DNA of 64,000 bases from Serratia inhibens (GTDB taxonomy: Bacteria; Pseudomonadota; Gammaproteobacteria; Enterobacterales; Enterobacteriaceae): assembly GCF_003591175.1 (NCBI RefSeq), contig NZ_QYYG01000001.1, positions 868,001-932,000 on the forward strand, read 5' to 3'. Each line of letters starts with the position of its first letter. The stretch's first letter is position 1. Shown here one piece after another: positions 9,046 through 17,795 of this stretch. The notes under the pieces were generated by a model. It was not told the DNA's origin. It did not search any database and was given only the letters and a program-made list of their open reading frames with translations. The position numbers and the translations under genes are program-made.

Positions 9046-10080
9046 TCACCCCGCCATTCCCAGGCCGACCACATTGGCGGCCACAATGATCGTCAGGCAG
9101 CCGATACAAAGCACCCGGACCGGTCGGCGGCCGGCATTTTTCCACTCGTTGAGCAACAGGCCAACCAGGCCGCCGCACAGCACGTAGAAACTCATGTGCA
9201 GCATCCAGCTGATAAAATCATACTGCACCGGAATGTTGGCGTGGCCCCAGGCATAGAAGAAGAATTGCAGATACCACAGGGTGCCGCCCAGCAGCGAGAA
9301 CAGCACGTTGGCCACCAGCAGCGACCGGGCCTGCGAGAAATCGGCCTTGATCGACAAGTCCGCTTTGGCCGCCAGCCGGATAAAACAGTACCCAAGGTTG
9401 ATTACCGCTCCGCCGCCCATGATCACCACATAACTCGGCAGTGCCACGTACAGCGGATTGATCCCCAGATCGGCAGCGGCCTGGTGCATAGGTTTGGCGG
9501 CATCCATGGCGAACGACATGCCGGCGGAGAAGATCCCGCACATCACCGCCAGCAGCAGCCCCTTGCGCAGGTTGAATTCCTCGGCGCAGATCCCCATCGC
9601 CCGCTCTTTCAGCACGCCTGCCCAGGAGACGATCGCCACGCCGACCAGGGCTATCGCCACGCCCAGCAACGTCATCTGGCCGCCGGCGGAGCTGAACAGC
9701 GCCACAAAGCGCCCCTGCAACAATGGCGTCATCAGGGTTCCCACCACCAGCGTAATGCCGATGGCGATACCGATACCCATCGACATGCCCAGATAGCGCA
9801 TGGTCAGTCCATAGTTAACATTGCCGATGCCCCACATGGCGCCGAACAAAAACACCGGCAACAGCGTCGACAGGCCAAAGGCAGCGTAATAGCGCCAAAA
9901 ATCCGGCAACAGCACGTAGCTCACTGCCCAGGGCAGGATCAGCCAAGACATCAGGCCACCGATCGACCACATGGTTTCCCACGACCAGCGGCGGACTTTT
10001 TTGAACGGGGCATAGAAGCAGGCAGCGCTGGCGGCGCCCACCAGATGCCACAAAATCCCCAACATGACAGCGTTATTCAT
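9046..10080 (-). CDS. rhaT: L-rhamnose-proton symporter
   Basis: A 344-residue, very hydrophobic inner-membrane protein with about ten transmembrane segments, the RhaT family of the drug/metabolite transporter superfamily. The start [27 protein letters not shown] is typical (≤20-residue core: [20 protein letters not shown]). It imports L-rhamnose with a proton. Transcribed towards rhaR from its own promoter in the 10081-10383 gap, as in E. coli where RhaS activates it. Confidence 0.95.
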   Translation of the reverse strand: MNNAVMLGILWHLVGAASAACFYAPFKKVRRWSWETMWSIGGLMSWLILPWAVSYVLLPDFWRYYAAFGLSTLLPVFLFGAMWGIGNVNYGLTMRYLGMSMGIGIAIGITLVVGTLMTPLLQGRFVALFSSAGGQMTLLGVAIALVGVAIVSWAGVLKERAMGICAEEFNLRKGLLLAVMCGIFSAGMSFAMDAAKPMHQAAADLGINPLYVALPSYVVIMGGGAVINLGYCFIRLAAKADLSIKADFSQARSLLVANVLFSLLGGTLWYLQFFFYAWGHANIPVQYDFISWMLHMSFYVLCGGLVGLLLNEWKNAGRRPVRVLCIGCLTIIVAANVVGLGMAG

Positions 10081-10383
10081 TGTTATTTATTCCTTCGTTG
10101 CAAGTGATGTGGACAATAAACAGGCACGAAGGAGTCTATAAATATTGCCCGGCGCGCAACCTTAGCCTGGCTGCCAGTTCTGGCGGAAGCTGGCAAAAAA
10201 CAAGGGGTGGCACCGACCGGGATCACAAATTCATCGCCGCGCTATGCCGGGAGAACACGGCGTTGCGCCCACCGTTGCGTGGCTGCCATTGCGGCGACAA
10301 CGGTGGCAATGGCGCAAAGGTTATTAACACGGGAAGGTCATTACCATAACAAGGCATTAATAATAACCTTGTGGAGCCCTGCC
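10081..10383. promoter_or_regulatory. Divergent rhaT-aldA intergenic region
   Basis: About 300 bases holding the promoters of rhaT (leftward) and aldA (rightward). Just upstream of aldA there are nested inverted repeats: AAGGTTATT (10317-10325) with AATAACCTT (10362-10370), and inside this ACAAGG/CCTTGT. These could be an operator or attenuator for aldA. No clear CRP site is seen. Confidence 0.45.
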
Positions 10384-11823
10384 ATGACCCATAACCAGAA
10401 ACGGATGTACATAAACGGTGAGTTTGTTGCCAACCGCAGCGGGCGATGGATTGACGTCATCAACCCCGCGACCGAGCAAGTCATCATGCAAATCCCGCAA
10501 GGCAGCGGAGACGATGCCAGGCAGGCGATTGACGCCGCCGAAGCCGCACAGGCGGAGTGGGAAGCGCTGCCCGCCGTTCAGCGCGGCCAGTGGCTGCATC
10601 GGCTGGCCGCCGGCGTTCGCCGGCGGGAACCTGAGCTAACCTCACTGATCGTGGCCGAAGGCGGAAAAACCCGCGAACTGGCGCAGGTGGAAGTGCTGTT
10701 CACCGCCGATTACCTCGACTATATGGCGGAATGGGCGCGCCGCTACGAAGGCGAAATCATCCAGAGCGATCGCCCGAATGAAAATATCTTCCTGTTCAAA
10801 AAAGCCATCGGCGTGGTTGCGGGTATCCTGCCGTGGAACTTTCCGTTCTTCCTGGTAGCGCGCAAAGCTGCACCGGCGCTGCTGACCGGCAACACCATCG
10901 TCATCAAACCCAGCGAATTGACGCCGGGCAATGCGCTGCTGTTTGCCGAGATCGCCCATGAGATCGGCCTGCCGAAAGGCGTGTTTAACCTGGTGACCGG
11001 CTATGGGCCTGAGGTAGGCCAGGCGTTGGCGGCCAACCCGAAAACGGGCATGGTCAGCCTGACCGGCAGCGTCGGTGCCGGTATCGCCACCCTGCGCTCC
11101 GCGGCGGAAAACGTCACCAAAGTCTCGCTGGAGTTGGGCGGCAAAGCCCCGGCTATCGTGATGGCGGATGCCGATCTCGATCTGGCGATCAAGGCCATCG
11201 TCAGCTCGCGCATTATCAACAGCGGCCAGGTGTGCAACTGCGCCGAACGCGTTTATGTCCAGCGCGACATTTACCCGCAGTTTATGACGCGGCTGACCGA
11301 GGCTTTCCGTCAGGTGACCTTCGGTGACCCGAACCAACAGGCCGGGCTGGACATGGGGCCGTTAATCAGTGCCGAGGCGCTGCAGAGAGTCGAGGATAAA
11401 GTGGCGCGGGCGGTCAGCCAGGGGGCCAAACTGGTGATGGGCGGCAAGCGCGAGGCTCGCACCGGCTACTTTTTCCCGCCGACCATTCTGAATGACGTTC
11501 AGCAGGAAATGGACATCATGCACGAGGAAATTTTCGGCCCGGTGCTGCCGGTGGCGGTGTTCGACAGCCTGGAACAGGCGATCGCCATGGCCAACGACAG
11601 CGAATATGGCCTCACCTCGTCGATTTTCACCCGTGATCTCAACGTGGCGATGATGGCGATCAAACAGCTGAAATTCGGCGAAACCTACGTCAACAGGGAG
11701 AACTTCGAAGCGATGCAGGGTTTCCACGCCGGCTGGCGCAAATCGGGCATTGGCGGCGCCGATGGCCGCCACGGTCTGGAGGAGTATCTGCAAACGCAGG
11801 TAGTCTATCTGCAGTTCCAATAA
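10384..11823 (+). CDS. aldA: Lactaldehyde/aldehyde dehydrogenase
   Basis: A 479-residue NAD-dependent aldehyde dehydrogenase, the same length as E. coli AldA, which oxidises L-lactaldehyde from rhamnose to L-lactate. It starts MTHNQKRMYINGEF; the frame stays open upstream, but only the ATG at 10384 fits the family and has a gap of suitable promoter sequence. Active-site motifs: LELGGKAPAIV (general base Glu) and SGQVCNCAERVY (nucleophilic Cys), with the coenzyme loop LTGSVGAG. Its position beside the rha genes supports the lactaldehyde role. Confidence 0.92.
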   Translation: MTHNQKRMYINGEFVANRSGRWIDVINPATEQVIMQIPQGSGDDARQAIDAAEAAQAEWEALPAVQRGQWLHRLAAGVRRREPELTSLIVAEGGKTRELAQVEVLFTADYLDYMAEWARRYEGEIIQSDRPNENIFLFKKAIGVVAGILPWNFPFFLVARKAAPALLTGNTIVIKPSELTPGNALLFAEIAHEIGLPKGVFNLVTGYGPEVGQALAANPKTGMVSLTGSVGAGIATLRSAAENVTKVSLELGGKAPAIVMADADLDLAIKAIVSSRIINSGQVCNCAERVYVQRDIYPQFMTRLTEAFRQVTFGDPNQQAGLDMGPLISAEALQRVEDKVARAVSQGAKLVMGGKREARTGYFFPPTILNDVQQEMDIMHEEIFGPVLPVAVFDSLEQAIAMANDSEYGLTSSIFTRDLNVAMMAIKQLKFGETYVNRENFEAMQGFHAGWRKSGIGGADGRHGLEEYLQTQVVYLQFQ

Positions 11824-11833
11824 TGATCCGCCG

Positions 11834-11862
11834 AAGCCCCGCCCGCCCCGCCAGCGGGGCTT
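11834..11862 (+). terminator. Terminator hairpin after aldA
   Basis: AAGCCCCGC (11834-11842) pairs with GCGGGGCTT (11854-11862), with an alternative inner GCCCC/GGGGC pairing, followed by a short T stretch. It separates convergent aldA and the oxidoreductase gene and touches the stop of the latter. Confidence 0.6.
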
Positions 11863-13034
11863 TAGCGAAACTCAACCCAGCCGGCACCGGTATCGGCGGA
11901 ACGCACGCAGTTTTCCACCCAGCGCACCCCCATCGCCCCGGCATGCACGTCGGGGTACCAGAAATCTGCCAGGAAAGCCTCGTCCCGCCGATCGGTGGCG
12001 TCCATCGCCAGCGCAAAACGGCGGTACAGATTTGACCAGGCTTCAAACAGCCCCTCGGGATGGCCGCCGCCAATCCTGTCGTCCGCCAACGCGGCGTGAT
12101 CCAGGTAAGGCATGCCCCGCTCCAGAACACGCACCGGCTCGCCCTGTACTTCAAAGCGCATTTGGTTAGGTTGTTCGTCCCACCATTCCAGGCTGGCCTT
12201 CTCGCCGACGATGCGTATCTTCTGCCCGTGCATCGAGCCGCTGTTGACCGCCGAGCACCACATAGAGCCAACGGCGCCATTGTCGTACTCCATCAGCACA
12301 TAGGCGTTATCTTCCAGCGGCGCGCGGGTTTTGACAAAGCTCTGGCGGCTGCACATCAGGCGTTTGACCTTCAATTGCGGCACCATGGTTTCCGCCAGGA
12401 ACAACGGATGCGTGGCCAGATCGCCCAGCACATAGCTCGGGCCGACAAAACGCGGGTCTACCCGCCAGCGCGTGCTGGGATTTTCCTGCTCCACCGCCGT
12501 GGCGTGAAAACCGTGAGAGAACTGCATGTTGATAATGCGAATGTCGCCCAGCAGGCCGTCGGCAATCATCTGCCGGGCCTGCAAAATCAGCTGGTGGCCG
12601 GAATAACCGTAGGTGACGCCGATAATTTTTTGCCGTTTTTCGCACAACTCGACCAGCGTTTGCGCCTCTTCGGCGGTAAAGCACAACGGTTTTTCGCACA
12701 CTACGTGCAGACCCGCTTCGAGCGCCGCTTGGCAAATAGCAAAATGGGTATTGTTCGGCGTGGCGATGGAAACGGCTTCAATACCGTCCGACCTCGCGGC
12801 CTCCTCCCGAAAGAGCGTGGCGTAATCGGGGTAACAGCGCTCCGCCGCCACCCCGAGGCTTTGCCCGAAGCTGCGCCCGCGTTGCGCGTCAATATCAAAT
12901 GCGCCTGCCACCAAGCTGAAAGTGCCGTCGCGCAGCGCGGCGGAACGATGGATATAGCCAATTTGACTGGTGCCGCCGCCGCCCACCATGCCCCAGCGCA
13001 GGGATCGTTCCAGAGGTTTAATGCCGTTGATCAT
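11862..13034 (-). CDS. Gfo/Idh/MocA-family sugar dehydrogenase
   Basis: A 390-residue NAD(P)-dependent oxidoreductase. The N-terminal Rossmann motif is GMVGGGGTSQIGYIH, followed by the family motif VCEKPL near residue 115, where the lysine is catalytic. The C-terminal half is the alpha/beta sugar-binding domain. Members oxidise inositols, glucosides or keto-sugars. Start ATG 13034 has AGGAG seven bases upstream. It sits 14 bases after the sugar isomerase gene and is co-transcribed with it. The substrate is not deducible from sequence. Confidence 0.85.
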   Translation of the reverse strand: MINGIKPLERSLRWGMVGGGGTSQIGYIHRSAALRDGTFSLVAGAFDIDAQRGRSFGQSLGVAAERCYPDYATLFREEAARSDGIEAVSIATPNNTHFAICQAALEAGLHVVCEKPLCFTAEEAQTLVELCEKRQKIIGVTYGYSGHQLILQARQMIADGLLGDIRIINMQFSHGFHATAVEQENPSTRWRVDPRFVGPSYVLGDLATHPLFLAETMVPQLKVKRLMCSRQSFVKTRAPLEDNAYVLMEYDNGAVGSMWCSAVNSGSMHGQKIRIVGEKASLEWWDEQPNQMRFEVQGEPVRVLERGMPYLDHAALADDRIGGGHPEGLFEAWSNLYRRFALAMDATDRRDEAFLADFWYPDVHAGAMGVRWVENCVRSADTGAGWVEFR

Positions 13035-13048
13035 CACGTTTCTCCTGA

Positions 13049-13972
13049 TTAAAAACCGACTTTTCGCAAATAATTAAGGCTTTCCGTCACATCCCGCAGG
13101 CTGCCCTGCACGTTGCGCGGATCGCGTTCCTGCTCAATGGTGATCCACCCCTGGTAACCGCGTGCCGCCAGCAATGCCCGCACGGCTGGATAATCAATTG
13201 CCCCCTGGCCCAAAGGGCACATCACCCCTTCCGCGCAGGCGGTAAAGAAATCCAGTCCACGCGCCAGCACGTTGCGGAAGACTTTCGGGTTAACGTCCTT
13301 GAAATGCAGATAATCGATGCGCGCAAAATAGGTGTCGAGCCAGGCGACCGGATCCATGCCGGAGTAATACAGGTGGCCGGTATCCAGGCACAGCCCGGCG
13401 GTTTGGTGCGGAATTTGGCCGGCCAGCCGATCGATTTCATCGGCGAACTCGATACAGCCACCGGCATGCGGATGGATCACCGGCCTGACGCCATATTCCT
13501 GCCAGGCAATCTCGCTGACCGTTTTGATGTGGCCGATCATCCGGTTCCAATCCGCATCGCTCAGGCGCGGCGCCAGCGCATACTGACCGGCCAATTTGGC
13601 CCGCTGCGGATTGCCGAAATCGATAATCACCAGATACGGCGCGGAGAAAGAGCTGCCCTGCGTTTTTTGCGCTTTAGGCGCCTGCGACAAATTGCGGCAA
13701 ATGTTGTGCGTCAGCGCGAGGATATGGCTGAAGTTTTGCTCGCTGACCAGATCGTCAAAAATGGTGCCGGCCACCAGCGAAAGGCTGTGTCGCTCAAGTT
13801 CTGCGCTCAAGGCTACGGCGTCGATCGGCAAGTAGCCCCACGGCCCCAGTTCTATGCTGCTGTAGCCGGCGGCACTCGCCTCCTGCAGCACTTTCCGGTA
13901 AGGCGGAAGATAGGGATTTTTAGGGTCGTCCACCCCCCAACTGCAAGGGGCATTGGCAATCGGTAAATTCAT
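13049..13972 (-). CDS. TIM-barrel sugar (phosphate) isomerase/epimerase
   Basis: A 307-residue protein of the xylose-isomerase-like TIM-barrel family (IolE/IolI-like). MNLPIANAPCSWGVDDP resembles the start of inosose dehydratase-type proteins, HPHAGGCIEF carries metal-binding residues, and LCLDTGHLYY has the conserved DTGH metal ligands. It begins the two-gene operon with the Gfo/Idh/MocA dehydrogenase. The pair resembles modules for inositol-like or keto-glycoside breakdown. Reaction unproven. Confidence 0.82.
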   Translation of the reverse strand: MNLPIANAPCSWGVDDPKNPYLPPYRKVLQEASAAGYSSIELGPWGYLPIDAVALSAELERHSLSLVAGTIFDDLVSEQNFSHILALTHNICRNLSQAPKAQKTQGSSFSAPYLVIIDFGNPQRAKLAGQYALAPRLSDADWNRMIGHIKTVSEIAWQEYGVRPVIHPHAGGCIEFADEIDRLAGQIPHQTAGLCLDTGHLYYSGMDPVAWLDTYFARIDYLHFKDVNPKVFRNVLARGLDFFTACAEGVMCPLGQGAIDYPAVRALLAARGYQGWITIEQERDPRNVQGSLRDVTESLNYLRKVGF

Positions 13973-14176
13973 CGTTGTGGTTCCGTTTTGGGCTGCATGT
14001 GGCGCCAGTATCAAACAAAAATTTCGAAACCGACAATGATGAAACTTTCATTTTTTGATGAAGATCGCGTTAAATTTGATGGTTAAAATGATGGTTTTTT
14101 ATCAAATGCAGGCAGACCGTAACCTGTGAGGCATCGGCGGCAATTCAGGGGAAACGGCCCGCAGCGGGGCCGGCGA
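13973..14176 (-). promoter_or_regulatory. Promoter-operator region of the isomerase-dehydrogenase operon
   Basis: This AT-rich gap contains two candidate operators: the perfect inverted repeat ATGAAA-C-TTTCAT (14039-14051) and TGATGGTTTTTTATCA (14089-14104). The latter closely matches the motif upstream of the neighbouring LacI-type gene (15235-15249). A direct repeat of TGATGGTT occurs at 14078 and 14089. The sharing suggests that the local LacI-type protein controls both transcripts. Confidence 0.5.
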
Positions 14177-15214
14177 TCAGATATTTTCTTTGGTGATCAG
14201 ATCAAAGCGGTTAATGGCGTGCATAAAACCGGGGTGTTCTCCGTCGGCGCCGGCGACAAAGGTGTTGATGACCGACGCGGCGAATTCATGAATGCGGTGC
14301 GTCAACATCAGATCCAGCGTGCCGTCGATCAACGCCATCTCCGCGTTTTCCACCGGGCCGTGACAAACCAGCATCACGTCGTGCTGCCTGCCGCTCTCCC
14401 GCAGCGCGGCGATAATCCCTTCCACGCCGCCGCAGGGCGCGTACAACGCCACCAATTCGGGGTGCTGCGCCAACATGCTCAGGGTCACCTGTCTGGCGCT
14501 CTCGGCCCGCTCATGGCTGCGTAGCGGCTCCAGCACCCGGTGGCCACTCAGATGTTCGCGCAGGTAAGAGCGAAAACTGATTTCGCAGGTTTCCTGGCAC
14601 AGGAAGCGATTATCACCGATGATAACTCCAACTTCTCCCTGCTTTCGACACATGCGCTCTACCGCCCAGGCAGCGGTGCGGCCGGCCTGCTGATTATCCA
14701 GACCAACATAACCGGCCCTGCTGTGCACCGACAGATCCGACAGCAGCGTAAACACTTTTACGCCCACGCGGCTGGCTTCTTCGACCGCATAACGGATCAT
14801 CGGGTTATCCAGCGCCACCACCCCCATCACATCCACGCTCTGGCTCAGTTGCGTAATGGCGGCGGCGGTATCGCCTACCGCGCTGATATCATGAAAAATG
14901 AACTGCGGCGGATGGGCCAGATCGCAGTACGGCGCGGCCTGTTCCAGCAGGCTTTCCGCTAACTGCGCATAAAAAGAATGTTCGCGGCGCAGCAGGATAA
15001 AGCCCATTTTGAGCCGCACCGGCGACTGCCCGGCCGCCTCGAACAACCGGTGAGACTTTTCGAGGGCAAAACCCAGTTTTTTCGCCGCCGCGATGACTTT
15101 GCGTTCCGTTTCCGGCCGTACCGACGCACGCCGGTTCATCACCCGGTCAACCGTAGCAATGCCGACCCGAGCCTCCCGGGCGATGGCACTCATGGTGGTT
15201 TTCTTGCCTGCCAT
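14177..15214 (-). CDS. LacI-family transcriptional regulator
   Basis: A 345-residue repressor with an N-terminal LacI helix-turn-helix (TTMSAIAREARVGIATVDR, VMNRR hinge region) and a periplasmic-binding-protein-like sensor domain. The sensor (substrate pocket segments such as VIIGDNRFLCQETCE) resembles the type 1/4 sugar-binding fold. Start ATG 15214 has AGGAAGAG upstream. It lies directly upstream of, and in the same direction as, the isomerase-dehydrogenase operon, so it probably regulates that operon and itself. Confidence 0.88.
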   Translation of the reverse strand: MAGKKTTMSAIAREARVGIATVDRVMNRRASVRPETERKVIAAAKKLGFALEKSHRLFEAAGQSPVRLKMGFILLRREHSFYAQLAESLLEQAAPYCDLAHPPQFIFHDISAVGDTAAAITQLSQSVDVMGVVALDNPMIRYAVEEASRVGVKVFTLLSDLSVHSRAGYVGLDNQQAGRTAAWAVERMCRKQGEVGVIIGDNRFLCQETCEISFRSYLREHLSGHRVLEPLRSHERAESARQVTLSMLAQHPELVALYAPCGGVEGIIAALRESGRQHDVMLVCHGPVENAEMALIDGTLDLMLTHRIHEFAASVINTFVAGADGEHPGFMHAINRFDLITKENI

Positions 15215-15234
15215 ACTCTTCCTCATCATTATTT

Positions 15235-15249
15235 TGATAAAAACTATCA
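15235..15249. promoter_or_regulatory. Operator-like inverted repeat upstream of the LacI-family gene
   Basis: TGATA-AAAAC-TATCA is an exact 5-bp inverted repeat about 20 bases before the regulator ATG. Its reverse complement, TGATAGTTTTTATCA, differs from the motif at 14089-14104 by one substitution and one extra T. This fits autoregulation. Confidence 0.45.
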
Positions 15250-15436
15250 TGGTGTCGATGACGGAGGAAACCCGCCCAGGGATTTTGTGTGATCGGGCGC
15301 GCCAATAGCGATTCGAGTCGTTGCAAGGAGCGCTAAAAAGCTCGAAATGAACGTTTTTTTGGCAGGTGAAGCCATAATTGAACCGCTGCTATTTTCGCCA
15401 TAACGCATAGTCTGATTTTTTCCCCCGGAGCGAATC

Positions 15437-16639
15437 ATGACATCGACAAAATCCGACGCCATCGAGTATGCGGCACCCAATGCCACCCAGTGGCCGGCGA
15501 TCCTGAACATAGTGTTCGCCGGTATTGCGGCAGCCTTGCAGGTGGGCAAAGCGACGATTGCATTACCGGAGTTGCAACGCGAGTTCGGCCGCTCGCTGGA
15601 GTCGTTAAGCTGGGTAATCTCGGCCTTCCCTTTCGTTGGCGTGTTCAGCGGCATCCTCGTCGGGATTTTGGTCCGTCGCTGGGGCGATCGCCGCTTGTTG
15701 TGCCTTGGGCTGGTGATCATCAGCGCCGCCAGCTTTGTCGGCGCCGGCCTGCATAACTTCAACGGACTGATCGCCACGCGATTCATCGAAGGCCTGGGGT
15801 TCGTGATCGTAGTGGTCGCCGCGCCGGCGGTACTCAATCGCGTGGTTCAGCCGCAAAAACGTAATCTGGTGTTTGGCATCTGGAGCACCTTTATGCCGGC
15901 GGGCATCGCCCTTTCGATGTTTTTCGGCCCGTTGCTCGGCGGCTGGCAGCAAAGCTGGCTGGCGAGCGCCGCTCTGACGCTGTTAGCGGCGTTGTTGCTG
16001 CCGCTGACGACCCGCCGGGAGGTTGCCGGCTCCGCGGCGGCTTCACACATCGACCTGCGCCAGGCGTTGTCCCGTCTGTGGCGCGCGCGACAGCCTGGGC
16101 TGCTGGCGTTGATATTCACCAGCTACAACCTGCTGTTCTTTGCGGTAATGGCTTTTTTGCCTCTATTCTTGATGCAGCACGTCGGGCTGTCGCTCGCCAG
16201 CACGGGCAGCGTCAGTGCCACGATCGTAGCCGCCAATATGATCGGCAATCTCTCCGCCGGTTTACTGTTGTCGCGTGGGATTAGCGCCAAAACGCTGCTC
16301 ACCGGGACCTTTATCGCCATGGGGCTGACCGGCAGCGGTATCTTCTTCTCGGTAACGCCGATGAATATGCTGATACCGCTGTGTTTTTTATTTTCCGCCA
16401 TCAGCGGCATGCTGCCTTCCACCCTCCTCGCCACCACGCCGATGTCGTCACCGGAACCGACCCTGATTCCCCTGTGCCTGGGGTTGGTGATGCAAGGCAA
16501 TTATCTGGGCCAGGTGATCGCCCCCATCGCGATAAGCAGCATCGTCGCCAATGCCGGCTGGTCCGCCCCCGCCGCCATGGTACTGGCCGCCGCCGCGTTG
16601 GGCGTGGCGTTGGCATCGCGACTATCAAGCCGGTATTGA
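15437..16639 (+). CDS. Major facilitator superfamily transporter (CynX/NimT-like)
   Basis: A 400-residue inner-membrane protein with twelve predicted membrane segments and the MFS loop motif LVRRWGDRRLL between segments 2 and 3. It resembles the CynX/NimT-like subgroup of exporters or anion transporters. It is divergent from the LacI-type regulator (start to start about 220 bases), so it might belong to the same sugar regulon, but the substrate is not evident. It begins shortly after a GGAG ribosome site. Confidence 0.8.
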   Translation: MTSTKSDAIEYAAPNATQWPAILNIVFAGIAAALQVGKATIALPELQREFGRSLESLSWVISAFPFVGVFSGILVGILVRRWGDRRLLCLGLVIISAASFVGAGLHNFNGLIATRFIEGLGFVIVVVAAPAVLNRVVQPQKRNLVFGIWSTFMPAGIALSMFFGPLLGGWQQSWLASAALTLLAALLLPLTTRREVAGSAAASHIDLRQALSRLWRARQPGLLALIFTSYNLLFFAVMAFLPLFLMQHVGLSLASTGSVSATIVAANMIGNLSAGLLLSRGISAKTLLTGTFIAMGLTGSGIFFSVTPMNMLIPLCFLFSAISGMLPSTLLATTPMSSPEPTLIPLCLGLVMQGNYLGQVIAPIAISSIVANAGWSAPAAMVLAAAALGVALASRLSSRY

Positions 16640-16755
16640 CCGCCCTGACAAGACGAAGTTTACGGAGCACCGGATAAGTAACAATGCCGCAACGCAACCA
16701 AAGAGCGCTGTGATACTGTGGTCATCTGGATGCACCTTGTTATATGGGAGCGAAA

Positions 16756-17223
16756 ATGGCTGTATCTATTGAAGAAACCGCGGTAACCGATGCCGGTTTT
16801 GCTGCGCTGGTGGCGGCACTGGACAACTACCAGCAACCGCTTTACCCCGCCGATTCGTTCTATTCGGTGTCGGTTGAGGAAATGACGTCGTCAGAAACCT
16901 GCGCTTTTGTCGCAAAAAGCGCGGGCACCTATGCGGGTTGTGGCTGCCTGTACACTTCTGAGGGTAAAATTGCGGAGATCAAACGCATGTACGTTGATCC
17001 GCGCTTTCGCGGGCAAGGTATTGCGCACCGATTGATCGAGGTTATCGAGCAAAAAGCGCAATCGCTGGGTTATGGCGAACTGTATTTGGAAACAGGCGTT
17101 AACCAACCCGATGCGATTAGCCTGTACCGAAAAGCCGGCTACCGACAGACAACGCGCTTTGGCAATTACTCGCCTGATCCGCTGAGCATTTATATGGTGA
17201 AGCGCCTGATGGGTCAGGCGTGA
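16756..17223 (+). CDS. GNAT-family N-acetyltransferase
   Basis: A 155-residue acetyltransferase. The acetyl-CoA pyrophosphate loop appears in VDPRFRGQGIAHRLIE (R/QxxGxA), preceded by the strand IAEIKRMYV. A C-terminal YRKAGYRQTTRFGNY is typical of small-molecule GNATs. ATG 16756 is chosen because GGGAG lies five bases before it; an ATG four codons upstream lacks this. Substrate unknown. Confidence 0.85.
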   Translation: MAVSIEETAVTDAGFAALVAALDNYQQPLYPADSFYSVSVEEMTSSETCAFVAKSAGTYAGCGCLYTSEGKIAEIKRMYVDPRFRGQGIAHRLIEVIEQKAQSLGYGELYLETGVNQPDAISLYRKAGYRQTTRFGNYSPDPLSIYMVKRLMGQA

Positions 17224-17327
17224 TGCAAGACGTCCGATCTGAACGGGAGATCCAGCGGCCGGAGTTTAAGCTTATGGATTTCCGCCGTCCTTTCCTTGCC
17301 CGAACGCAACGTCTGAATAGCGTAATT

Positions 17328-17513
17328 TTATTTTTTATCCGTCGTGTTCAGCATACCCTGGCAAATCACTACAGTTATCTTGATGGATATGGCCAATGGT
17401 GCTCCAACCCTGACAGTGACAACGTACCCGTGGCTATCAGGTAAACCACCAAGCAGCCAAAAGCGATCGCAACCATTATCTCAATGAATCTAAGTCGTTT
17501 ATGCTCAGTCATG
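17328..17513 (-). pseudogene. Possible small membrane protein with homopolymer frameshift
   Basis: ATG 17513 has AGAGGCAGG upstream and opens a frame starting MTEHKRLRFIEIMVAIAF. In the frame as given it continues for 61 residues of unlikely composition. If one base of the five-A run at 17459-17463 is removed, the frame becomes a hydrophobic membrane span (GCLVVYLIATGTLSLSG) and ends LEHHWPYPSR. That pattern suggests a genuine roughly 45-residue single-span membrane protein disrupted by, or read through, a homopolymer shift. A sequencing error or true mutation cannot be told apart here. Confidence 0.35.
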
Positions 17514-17531
17514 TGCCTGCCTCTAAGTTTC

Positions 17532-17551
17532 AGGTGAAAATACGTTCACCT
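17532..17551. promoter_or_regulatory. Inverted repeat upstream of the small minus-strand frame
   Basis: AGGTGAA (17532-17538) and TTCACCT (17545-17551) form a perfect 7-bp inverted repeat with a 6-base spacer. It may be a repressor site for the small gene or a weak hairpin. Confidence 0.35.
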
Positions 17552-17795
17552 AAAACGTAGATAACCTGCCCCTTCACATCAAGGCGAACTCACAAAATGA
17601 AACACAATCAATAAGGTTTATTGATAATTCACACAGAAATCCACGAGCAAGCCGGTTTGCAGGCTATCGAACCTCCGCTCACCAACAATCCGCTAACTGT
17701 TAAGTCATTGTGATGCTATGGTTTGTTTTTCACTGCTCGTCAATGTCGGTGAGCACAAGGATTCACCGATAAAATCTATCATCAGAGGGACTGAT

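Larger units (their letters stand above)
17224..17795. other. 572-base gap with a possible small membrane-protein gene
   Basis: No large gene. On the minus strand a small frame (17328-17513, described separately) may be a frameshifted membrane peptide. The inverted repeat AGGTGAA-N6-TTCACCT (17532-17551) lies just upstream of it. The last 100 bases probably carry the promoter of the ydiK-like gene. Confidence 0.4.

Noticed and set aside
17220-17444. Plus-strand frame of 74 codons after the GNAT gene
   Set aside because: Overlaps the possible minus-strand small membrane frame, has no recognisable domain and no clear ribosome site.
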